This document shows positions 1-5,178 of a stretch of 5,699 nt of DNA, piece by piece (the stretch's first letter is position 1; every line of letters starts with the position of its first letter). This DNA comes from Treponema sp. (GTDB lineage: Bacteria; Spirochaetota; Spirochaetia; Treponematales; Breznakiellaceae). Location of the stretch: contig JAISZZ010000064.1 in assembly GCA_031284385.1 (NCBI GenBank), positions 1-5,699 on the forward strand, given 5' to 3'. A model generated the notes under the pieces. That model searched no databases and was not told the origin of the DNA. It was given only the letters and a program-made list of their open reading frames with translations. The position numbers and the translations under genes are program-made.

Positions 1-1
1 T

Positions 2-118
2 CCCATACGAGCCCCAAGCGACGGTCCGCCCGGTGTAAAAACAATTTGGCTGGGTCTACAGAAATTCTATACCCTCTACAACTATAGGGAAATGTTCGAT
101 TTTATGGGTCAAGTTTAG
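2..118 (+). CDS. IS4/Tn5-type transposase, C-terminal end (partial at window edge)
   Basis: An open frame enters from the left edge and encodes 38 residues before a TAG stop at 116-118. It contains the stretch DGPPGVKTIWLGLQ. A tail of the form DG-x-PG-VK-x-(I/L)W-x-GLQ is typical of the extreme C-terminus of IS4-family transposases related to Tn5/IS50, where it follows the catalytic DDE domain. None of the catalytic residues lie in the window, so activity cannot be judged. The frame stays open to the edge, so the gene may be intact upstream. The sequence after the stop (119-195) has no other coding signal and could contain the right end of the insertion sequence, but I see no inverted-repeat partner here. 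Family recognition is from memory of the motif and is moderately sure. Confidence 0.55.
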   Translation, partial: PIRAPSDGPPGVKTIWLGLQKFYTLYNYREMFDFMGQV

Positions 119-158
119 GCAACAGATAGGCGGTTATGGAGCGCAGGGGGGACGGACG

Positions 159-182
159 AAAAGGCAGCTATGTGCAACAATG
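159..182 (+). repeat. 24-bp motif, copy 1 (shared with 3838-3861)
   Basis: This 24-bp stretch matches 3838-3861 at 19 of 24 positions, with a shared core TATGTGCAA and a shared AAAAG start and ATG end. Four of the five differences are transitions. It lies about 40 bp after the transposase stop and just before the C14 tract, so it might be part of an insertion-sequence end. The function is unknown. Confidence 0.4.
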
Positions 183-195
183 AGTATGGAAATCG

Positions 196-209
196 CCCCC
201 CCCCCCCCC
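196..209 (+). repeat. Homopolymer tract of 14 C
   Basis: Fourteen consecutive C residues (poly-G on the other strand). Tracts this long slip during replication, and in Treponema pallidum poly-G tracts upstream of tpr genes have been linked to phase variation. Here the tract sits in a short reading frame that runs into the gpmI fragment, with no intact gene to switch, so a regulatory role is not supported by context. It may mark the junction between insertion-sequence DNA and the gpmI piece, and its exact length may also be a sequencing uncertainty. Confidence 0.9.
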
Positions 210-386
210 TCTCCTATCATCGGAACTAGCAGCTTCCTGCCCAACATTGACCGCACGATGGGCGAGTATCTGGCGGCAAACGGGGTCTGCACATTGACAT
301 TCAGCGAAGCGCAAAAATTCGGTCGCGTAACCTACTTTTTTAACGGAAACCGCACCGGTAAGTTCGATGAAAATCTTTTTCAATAA
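210..386 (+). pseudogene. gpmI: Internal fragment of cofactor-independent phosphoglycerate mutase
   Basis: About 47 residues here, from NIDRTMGEYLAANG to FDENLF, read like the middle of the 2,3-bisphosphoglycerate-independent phosphoglycerate mutase (about 510-550 residues), the glycolytic enzyme that interconverts 3- and 2-phosphoglycerate in the cytoplasm. The matching family segment has the pattern ETxKYxHVTYFFNGGR, whose lysine is a substrate-contacting active-site residue in Bacillus iPGM. The lysine is kept (SEAQKFGRVTYFFNGNR), but the usual histidine before VTYFF is arginine. Neither the N-terminal metal/phosphoserine part nor the C-terminal metal-binding part is present on either side, and a TAA follows at 384-386, so this is a non-functional remnant. 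Upstream it reads into a low-complexity proline run produced by the C tract, so the left edge is only approximate. A functional gpmI presumably lies elsewhere in the genome. Confidence 0.6.
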
Positions 387-541
387 AGCACGAGGCCTGG
401 CAGAACGGACGACTCTGCGTTAAGGGCGGCCTTGTGCTTGTCTACTACAACTTTATCACCCAAAAGTCCGAGACGATTTCCGCCGGCATCAGAGCGGCGC
501 TAGAACAGCACCTTGATCCAGCGGGATCACCGGTATTATAA
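371..541 (+). pseudogene. C-terminal remnant of an unidentified protein
   Basis: In the frame one base on from the gpmI piece, an open stretch runs from about 371 (after an in-frame TGA at 368-370) to a TAA at 539-541. From about 389 its product looks like real protein: HEAWQNGRLCVKGG, then LVLVYYNFITQKSETISAG, then IRAALEQHLDP. There is no start codon with a ribosome-binding site. I do not recognise the family. It is probably the tail of a lost gene joined to the gpmI fragment by deletion or a break near 384-389. Its stop overlaps the stop of the convergent gene at 536-1735 by six bases, which may preserve the original convergent arrangement. Confidence 0.35.
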
Positions 542-1735
542 ACGGCTGCCGAAACAAATTGAAGGGCGGATATAGGCGGGCTGGGGATCATCATTGATAG
601 AAAATAGTTGTTTGTACTCGAAGCCCAAATCAATGAATAATGTCCGGTAAAAAAACCACGAGAATGACAGCGAGCCGGCGATTGTTGACAGCACGGTATC
701 GTTGGCGCTGAATTGGGATGTGATAGATTCAGAAAATTGTATACCGGCAATATATGAAAGGCCGCCGCCAATCCGAAAATTAAGCGCGGCTTTTTCGTTG
801 AACAGTTTTATTTGATACAGTAGACCGATATGAACATCCATCAAATTGCCCGATTTGACGGACAAATCATTTATCCCGCCCAAGAAATGCCAGAACAATG
901 CCGTTTCGAGACCGAATATCCCATAAGGTTCGATATTTTTGTTTGCGCCCAAACGAGCTGTAAAACCCAGCGGGTATATAGGTTCTTTAATAATATTGTT
1001 GAGAGCGCCGACAAGCGGAATCAGCACCGTATATCCGCCCGCCACCACAATTTTAATTGAGGGCTTTGACTGGACTGGAATTTCGGATCCGTCAGTTATT
1101 TTATAATTCCGCCATGCCGTAGAAAGCCCGCCTGGGTTTTTTATAACTATATCATAAAAACCAGTTTCAAGCGGATATTTAAGTTTCAACACCGCGCTTT
1201 TCCCGTCAGAATTTGGAGTGTACAGAGCCTCGTCAAGCAATATGGCCCGCAATCCGGCCTCCGCAGGCGTAAAATACACTTCCGCCTTTTCCACAAGATT
1301 TTCGCCGGTTAGCTCGATTTCTACATCGCCTGAGAAATTGGAAATGTCTATATGGGGCGGATTTACGGATACGATTTCTGGCTGCAATGCGGGAAATACG
1401 GTAAGCCGCGACCATTCGGGCGCGGGGCGCATTCTTCCCAAAAGATCGTAAACGATGACGCGGTAACGGTATTCGCCCGGCGTTAATGAAAGTTCAACGG
1501 TGGTTTTTTCGGTGGAAAAATCAGAAACCGTTGTGTAACCGCTCCCTGTTTCGTCCTTTTTTTGAATGACAAATTCATATTTTAAAACATCTTTTTCAGC
1601 ATCCCAATTTATGATTTGGACTATTTCCATCTTTTCAAAAAACTGAACGCTCTCTTCAGCAAAAATGACCGGCTGCCAAAATAAAACCAAGAGAAAAAAA
1701 ATACCTAATTTGACATAAAATCGAAGCAAAAACAC
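536..1735 (-). CDS. Secreted protein: FnIII-like and IPT/TIG-like domains, C-terminal outer-membrane beta-barrel
   Basis: The 399-residue product has four parts. Residues 1-26 form a signal peptide: a basic start, a hydrophobic core, then a site near FAEE. Residues about 30-112 resemble a fibronectin-III-type beta-sandwich (pattern SLTPGEYRYRVIVYDLLGR). Residues about 113-215 resemble an IPT/TIG immunoglobulin-like fold (PEIVSVNPPHI, then LTGENL, then TGFYDIVIKNPGG). Residues about 228-399 have alternating strands with glycines and aromatics, as in a small outer-membrane barrel. It probably sits in the outer membrane with the Ig-like part in the periplasm or at the surface; the specific role is unknown. 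The longest start is GTG at 1733-1735, but GGAG (complement of 1738-1741) lies only 2 nt away. TTG at 1727-1729 has the normal 8-nt spacing and is the more likely start, shortening the protein by two residues. The gene is transcribed alone, divergent from the MATE gene. Confidence 0.8.
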   Translation of the reverse strand: MFLLRFYVKLGIFFLLVLFWQPVIFAEESVQFFEKMEIVQIINWDAEKDVLKYEFVIQKKDETGSGYTTVSDFSTEKTTVELSLTPGEYRYRVIVYDLLGRMRPAPEWSRLTVFPALQPEIVSVNPPHIDISNFSGDVEIELTGENLVEKAEVYFTPAEAGLRAILLDEALYTPNSDGKSAVLKLKYPLETGFYDIVIKNPGGLSTAWRNYKITDGSEIPVQSKPSIKIVVAGGYTVLIPLVGALNNIIKEPIYPLGFTARLGANKNIEPYGIFGLETALFWHFLGGINDLSVKSGNLMDVHIGLLYQIKLFNEKAALNFRIGGGLSYIAGIQFSESITSQFSANDTVLSTIAGSLSFSWFFYRTLFIDLGFEYKQLFSINDDPQPAYIRPSICFGSRL

Positions 1736-1739
1736 AACT

Positions 1740-1754
1740 CCGATTCTTTATCGG
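1740..1754 (-). promoter_or_regulatory. Small hairpin overlapping the Shine-Dalgarno sequence
   Basis: On the - strand transcript the bases read CCGAU-AAAGA-AUCGG followed by AG. The 5-bp stem (1740-1744 with 1750-1754) uses the GG of the GGAG ribosome-binding site of the 536-1735 gene. It could partly mask initiation. A stem this short is weak, so the regulatory role is inference. Confidence 0.3.
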
Positions 1755-1828
1755 CAGAAAAAATCTAAAACTGTACAAATTTCTCCGTCGGCGTGAACAT
1801 CTCACGGGAAAAGCGTTTTCATTCAGTA

Positions 1829-1858
1829 TTGACATTCCTTAATAATTCATAACTTAAT
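1829..1858 (+). promoter_or_regulatory. Candidate sigma70 promoter for the MATE-marR unit
   Basis: A perfect -35 hexamer TTGACA (1829-1834) is followed after 18 bp by CTTAAT (1853-1858), which matches the -10 consensus at four of six positions but lacks the important second-position A. CATAAC at 1848-1853 is closer to consensus but only 13 bp away. The region is AT-rich and lies 40-70 bp upstream of the MATE start. The -35 is convincing; the -10 is not certain. Confidence 0.45.
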
Positions 1859-1864
1859 TGTTAA
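1854..1864 (+). promoter_or_regulatory. Candidate operator, palindrome TTAATTGTTAA
   Basis: An 11-bp inverted repeat (TTAA, 3-bp centre, TTAA), bracketed by AACT (1851-1854) and AGTT (1866-1869), overlaps the likely -10 and transcription start. MarR proteins bind short AT-rich palindromes at their own promoters, and a MarR gene is the second gene of this unit. Short AT palindromes arise easily by chance in such DNA. Confidence 0.25.
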
Positions 1865-2667
1865 TAGTTTTACTTTTTGAGAGGTTACAGGCGTGACTAA
1901 TGATAGCATTTCGCTTAGGACGGGAAAAACCGGCTATAGCTATCATCAAGCTGGCTTTACCCATGATGTTGGGAATGATTGCCCAGATGATTTATAATAT
2001 GACCGATACATTTTTTATCGGGCAAACCGGAGATCCGAACATGGTGGCAGGTATTTCGCTGGCAATGCCGCTTTTTATAGTTTCACAGGGGCTTGGAAAC
2101 ATTTTTGGCGTTGGCACGTCAAGTTATATTTCCCGTCTTTTGGGCGCGCGCAAAGACAAAGATGCGAAACGAACCTGCGCGGCGGCGTTCATTCCCAACT
2201 TTGGGAATGGGGATTTTTATGACGGCGGCGCTGCTGCTACTCAAAAACCCCATTCTCCGTGTCAGCGGCACAAGCGAAATTATATTTGTGTATGCCGATG
2301 AATACTTTTCCATTATTAGCGCATTTATAGCCGTTTCGCTGCTTAATATAGCTCTTTCGGGGGTAATTCGCAGTGAGGGCGCAACCGGAACAGCGATGCG
2401 TGGAATGCTTGTGGGCATAGTGATAAATGTTAGCTTCGACCCGATATTCATTTTGATTATGAACTGGGGCGCGGCCGGCGCGGCTTGGGCCACGGTTATA
2501 GGGACAGCGGCATCAGTCATCTATCTTTGCCTCCATCTTGTTTCGCGTAGAACGGCACTTTCGATACATCCAAAAGATTTTAAGCCCAATGCCCGCCTCT
2601 ATGTGGAAATACTTAAAATCGGCATACCGTCCGTTCTTTCAAATATAGCCATGACAGTTAGGAACTG

Positions 2668-2707
2668 TAAGGAAATAACATGACCAAATGGTCATGTTAT
2701 TTCCTTA
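2668..2707. repeat. Perfect 19-bp-arm hairpin inside the MITE (left end)
   Basis: Arms 2668-2686 and 2689-2707 are exact reverse complements around a 2-base AA centre. The left arm shares bases with the left terminal repeat (TAA of 2668-2670), so this hairpin competes with pairing between the two element ends. In RNA it would be a very stable stem and could attenuate transcription or block ribosomes in the disrupted pump mRNA. Confidence 0.9.
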
Positions 2708-2721
2708 TTGCATAAGCAATT

Positions 2722-2748
2722 AAAATAAAATGCACAGCATTTTATTTT
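2722..2748. repeat. 12-bp-arm hairpin inside the MITE (right end)
   Basis: Arms AAAATAAAATGC (2722-2733) and GCATTTTATTTT (2737-2748) pair exactly around ACA and are followed by more T residues up to 2751. On the + strand a stem followed by a T run resembles a weak intrinsic terminator, although the stem is nearly all A-T. A smaller 5-bp hairpin, ATTGC-ATAA-GCAAT, lies at 2707-2720 between the two larger ones. Confidence 0.8.
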
Positions 2749-3350
2749 TTTACAGTTCCTTACGCTCATTTTCAAAAACCGTGTCGGCGCGAGCTACGGC
2801 GATTTTGTCGTTGCCGGAAACGGTATAAACCAGCGGATCGGCGCGATAAGTTTCATGCTCATCATGGCTCTAGCGATGGGATACCAGCCGTTTGCCGGTT
2901 TCAATTATGGCGCTAAAAATTATCAGCGGCTTAGAAGCGGGCTCCGTATTACCGCGATTTACACAACGGCGCTGTCGCTATTTTTTTCGATTGTTTTCGC
3001 GGTTTTTGGACATAATCTTATAACGCTTTTTATACGGGATTCCGGCACGATAGATGCCGGCACAAAGCTGCTGCGTGCAACAGTTTGGGCATTGCCGTTT
3101 ACCGGTGTTCAAATGACGCTGATGGTAACATTTCAAGCTCTGGGAAAGCCGGTTTTGGCGGCAATCGTAACACTAGGACGTGATTTTCTATTTTATCTGC
3201 CGTTCCTTTTTATTTTGGATTATTTTTGGCATTTTGACGGATTTATGTATTGCCAGCCGCTTGCCGATGCTTTGACAACTGTAGCGGCTATCATTTTGGG
3301 TATTCGCTTATTTAAAGAAACTCGAACATTATGGAGTAACAAAGACGGTT

Positions 3351-3818
3351 ATGAGCAACGATCTGAGGCATGATTTAATACATTCTCTTTTTCGTTTCAA
3401 AAAGACAAGTATGGTGATATCGCATACCGCTCGGGATGCTGATAACGGCGGCCTTTCGTTATTTGAACTTTCTGCGCTCGGTTGTATCAATTCCCGTGCC
3501 AAAGACGGACATTCGCAGGCGAAACAAACGACCCATCACGCTATGTGCGAAAGTTTGGTAATTTCAAAGGCGGCGGTGAGTCAAATGCTGGGCAGTCTCG
3601 AAAAGAAAGGTTATATCCAGCGTGAGATAAACCCCAGTAACCGCCGTAAAATTGTTATTACGCTGACAAAAAAGGGAAAAATATCCATCGATAACGCTGA
3701 AAAAAGTATAGACGATCTGATGATGCGTATTATTGAGCGATTTGGCGAAGAAAATTCGCGGAATCTTGCGTGTCTGCTGAACCGTTTCACGGAAAGTGTG
3801 GATGAAATTGTAAGCTAA
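3351..3818 (+). CDS. MarR-family transcriptional regulator
   Basis: The 155-residue length and winged-helix pattern fit MarR-family repressors, dimeric DNA-binding proteins that often sense small aromatic or toxic compounds and control a neighbouring efflux gene. Residues about 72-87 (SKAAVSQMLGSLEKKG) form the recognition helix, and 92-105 (EINPSNRRKIVITLT) form the wing, with the paired arginines at 98-99 corresponding to the usual DxR(D/S) wing motif. N- and C-terminal helices for dimerisation are present and the frame is uninterrupted. The start ATG at 3351 overlaps the MATE 3' end by 23 bp and has no good ribosome-binding site (nearest GGAG is 14 nt away), so translation was probably coupled to the pump. 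With pump translation broken upstream, its expression may be reduced. The likely ancestral role, repression of the pump operon, is inferred from context. Confidence 0.9.
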   Translation: MSNDLRHDLIHSLFRFKKTSMVISHTARDADNGGLSLFELSALGCINSRAKDGHSQAKQTTHHAMCESLVISKAAVSQMLGSLEKKGYIQREINPSNRRKIVITLTKKGKISIDNAEKSIDDLMMRIIERFGEENSRNLACLLNRFTESVDEIVS

Positions 3819-3823
3819 TTAGC
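3814..3823. repeat. 10-bp palindrome GCTAATTAGC over the marR stop
   Basis: A perfect palindrome containing the marR stop codon (3816-3818). The core CTAATTAG recurs in TCTAATTAGA at 3959-3968. Two copies 145 bp apart could be a protein-binding pair or chance in AT-rich DNA. There is no T run after it, so it is not a clear terminator. Confidence 0.3.
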
Positions 3824-3837
3824 AGGGGGATTATTCT

Positions 3838-3861
3838 AAAAGATAGTTATGTGCAATTATG
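3838..3861 (+). repeat. 24-bp motif, copy 2 (shared with 159-182)
   Basis: Matches the copy near the transposase tail at 19 of 24 positions, including the nine-base core TATGTGCAA. It lies in the non-coding gap 20 bp after marR, inside a 76-bp segment bounded by GGATTATT (3828-3835) and AATAATCC (3896-3903), an 8-bp inverted repeat. It may be a solitary insertion-sequence end. Confidence 0.4.
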
Positions 3862-3935
3862 CCTAAAATCCAGTTGCAAATATTAAAAATTACAAAATAA
3901 TCCGATTTTTGGTTTTTACGAAATTTTACTGTCAA

Positions 3936-4126
3936 TCCCGCGTTCAACCCTGAAGGGCTCTAATTAGAATTCGATGATGAACCGCGGGAGGGCGGTGTTG
4001 ACCTGTGTTTCATCGTGGTAACGCCATTCAGAGCGAACCAGACCGGCAGGCGGCTTTGCAGGCGCTCTCCCACAGGTGTTCAATCCGCCCTTTGGACTGG
4101 AGGCTTCCGGCGGGGTATTAAACCCC
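3936..4126 (+). other. GC-rich, strongly foldable non-coding region (possible structured RNA)
   Basis: Three hairpins lie in series. The first pairs TCCCGCGTTCA (3936-3946) with TGAA-C-CGCGGGA (3978-3989), 11 bp with one bulged C. The second starts at the next base and pairs GGGCGG (3990-3995), TTGA (3998-4001) and CCTGTG (4002-4007) with CACAGG (4071-4076), TCAA (4080-4083) and CCGCCC (4085-4090). Its large loop contains AGAGCG/CGCTCT (4030-4035 with 4063-4068). The third is GGGGT-ATTAA-ACCCC (4112-4126). The frame running from 3964 into the barrel gene is open here, but its product is arginine-rich and unlike the protein downstream, and it precedes the promoter, so I read it as non-coding. 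I recognise no known RNA class. It could also be an insertion-sequence or recombination-site remnant. Strand is uncertain. Confidence 0.4.
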
Positions 4127-4138
4127 CACTGCGGATAA

Positions 4139-4167
4139 TTGACGAAAAGTTAATGGTAAAGTATTAT
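4139..4167 (+). promoter_or_regulatory. Sigma70-like promoter of the beta-barrel gene
   Basis: TTGACG (4139-4144) and TATTAT (4162-4167) each match consensus at five of six positions and are separated by exactly 17 bp. Transcription would start near 4174, leaving a short leader of about a dozen bases with AGGAAG (4176-4181) before the ATG at 4186. This placement argues against any translation start upstream of 4186. Confidence 0.65.
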
Positions 4168-4185
4168 GCACACAAAGGAAGTGAT

Positions 4186-5178
4186 ATGAATAAATTTACG
4201 ATTTTTACTATCGTTCTGTTTTTTATAGGCATTGTTTCCATTTATTGTGATCCAATAGAAAATGATAATGCAAATATAGACCAAAATACAAATACTCCAA
4301 AAACGTTTTATATGCCCATATTCTCCTATACATTTATTTCTCTCGATGATATTCAAGTCCATAATGCTATTGGCGGCCTATCGTTATATCGTTTGAACCC
4401 TAATGAAAGAGACAAATTATTTTCTATCTCAGTAATATATACTCCACAAATATTAACTAACGCCCCTCTTGATTTTCCAAATTTATATCATACTGCGGCC
4501 TTATCAAGCGCTCAAAAAATAAACCGCCACACAATCAATGCCGCATTTATTGCCACGACAGATAAACCGCTATATGGCGGATTGCGTACATTTATGGGTA
4601 TGGCAGGATATTCGTATGATTTAGTAAAAGGCGTGCATTTTTCGATGGATATTGGCGTACGTTTGATAGTTATGGATATTGGCCTAACGTTGGATAATGG
4701 GGGGTCATGGTTATTATGGCCAACTCCCGCAATAAGTTTGTCATGGAAATATGAATGGATTAGATTTGGCCTTATACCGGGGGCTTGGATGACCATTGCG
4801 CCCAAATCGCCGGTTAGTTTAAATCTCAAAGCAGGTTCGCCTAAATATGACGTTTTTTTATTGTACCGTTATTTTAAAAATGAAAATCCATTAACCGAAA
4901 TAATAGGATTGGGTATAGGAATAAAAAGGGATTCAAGTAATGTAATGCGTTCTGATGGATGGAAATACAGCATAAGTTATGATACAATATATGGGAGTTT
5001 TAGGATATTCCGATTATTTGAAATAAGTGGCGGCTGGATATTTAACAGTCAGGAAGGATATGAAACAATCGCATGGGAAACATTATTTGAATCGAATGTA
5101 TATTCCGATGATTCAATGTATGGCGGAAATGCAGGTAATGGTTTTTTTGTTTCAATTTCTGTGAGAATGAATATATAA
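4186..5178 (+). CDS. Predicted outer-membrane beta-barrel protein
   Basis: The 330-residue product begins with a signal peptide: lysine at residue 3, then a hydrophobic run to about 20. A cysteine at 21 lacks a proper lipobox (Tyr at -1), so lipidation is unlikely. From residue about 38 onward it is rich in alternating hydrophobic/polar strands with glycines and aromatics (for example VHFSMDIGVRLIVMDIGL, AISLSWKYEWIRFGLIPG, GFFVSISVRMNI), as expected of an outer-membrane barrel. It vaguely resembles the DUF6268 type of barrel, but I would not assign it. ATG 4186 is chosen because AGGAAG lies 4 nt upstream, a promoter lies just before it, and the signal peptide starts there; the frame is open further upstream but without those signals. 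The gene is clearly more AT-rich than marR or the argH end, which may reflect transfer. It appears to be transcribed alone. Confidence 0.75.
   Translation: MNKFTIFTIVLFFIGIVSIYCDPIENDNANIDQNTNTPKTFYMPIFSYTFISLDDIQVHNAIGGLSLYRLNPNERDKLFSISVIYTPQILTNAPLDFPNLYHTAALSSAQKINRHTINAAFIATTDKPLYGGLRTFMGMAGYSYDLVKGVHFSMDIGVRLIVMDIGLTLDNGGSWLLWPTPAISLSWKYEWIRFGLIPGAWMTIAPKSPVSLNLKAGSPKYDVFLLYRYFKNENPLTEIIGLGIGIKRDSSNVMRSDGWKYSISYDTIYGSFRIFRLFEISGGWIFNSQEGYETIAWETLFESNVYSDDSMYGGNAGNGFFVSISVRMNI

Larger units (their letters stand above)
2661..2759. mobile_element. 99-bp MITE-like element with 10-bp TIRs and TTA target duplication
   Basis: The ends GGAACTGTAA (2661-2670) and TTACAGTTCC (2750-2759) are perfect inverted repeats. 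Allowing mismatches the similarity extends to about 22 bp with 19 matches. TTA stands directly outside each end (2658-2660 and 2760-2762), consistent with a 3-bp target-site duplication. Excising 102 bp restores a MATE reading frame of family length, so insertion boundaries are supported independently. The element codes for nothing; it introduces a TGA at 2681-2683 in the MATE frame. Inside are hairpins at 2668-2707, 2707-2720 and 2722-2748. It fits a miniature inverted-repeat element moved in trans by a transposase not present in this window. A 3-bp TNA target occurs in the IS1031 group of the IS5 family, but I cannot assign a parent. Confidence 0.8.
1900..3373 (+). pseudogene. MATE-family multidrug efflux pump, broken by a frameshift and an insertion
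   Basis: MATE proteins are 12-helix inner-membrane antiporters that export drugs using Na+ or H+ gradients. Residues at the start (LALPMMLGMIAQMIYNMTDT, FFIGQTGDP) and later motifs (ASYGDFVVAGNGI, GYQPFAGFNYGAKN, and a terminal PLAD) are typical of both lobes. The first frame runs 1900 to about 2195. Homology then continues one base on, through NPILRVSG and YADEYFSII to 2657, is interrupted by the 2661-2759 element, and resumes in the same frame to TGA at 3371-3373. Dropping one base in CCCAA (2194-2198) gives AAFIPTLGMGIF. Removing the element with one TTA gives IAMTVTLIFKNRVGASYGD. The repaired protein would be 456 residues, the usual MATE length. ATG at 1900 lies 15 nt from GAGAGG (1879-1884); GTG at 1893 has the better 8-nt spacing but is in another frame. 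It overlaps marR by 23 bp. Substrate is unknown. Confidence 0.85.

Noticed and set aside
2093..2301. Separate gene starting at 2093, or two half-size MATE genes
   Set aside because: The two frames together form one continuous MATE sequence with a one-base shift near 2195; before that point frame 2 does not resemble the family.
2119..2520. 133-residue - strand open frame
   Set aside because: It is antisense to conserved MATE coding sequence and its product has no recognisable features.
2722..2751. Intrinsic terminator ending the pump transcript
   Set aside because: The stem is almost wholly A-T and the T run overlaps the stem and the terminal repeat; it is better explained as part of the MITE.
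2654..2763. AC as a 2-bp target duplication of the MITE
   Set aside because: It would make the ends imperfect and leave the repaired MATE two residues short; TTA gives perfect ends and the expected spacing.
3936..4090. Integron attC site, since it is a long imperfect inverted repeat
   Set aside because: No RYYYAAC/GTTRRRY pair at the ends (GTTCAAT and GTTGACC break the consensus), and there is no integrase or cassette array in the window.
4015..4185. N-terminal extension of the barrel protein (start at 4015 giving 387 residues)
   Set aside because: The extension lies upstream of a good promoter (4139-4167), is arginine-rich, covers the foldable island, and would place the signal peptide internally. 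ATG 4186 has a ribosome-binding site.
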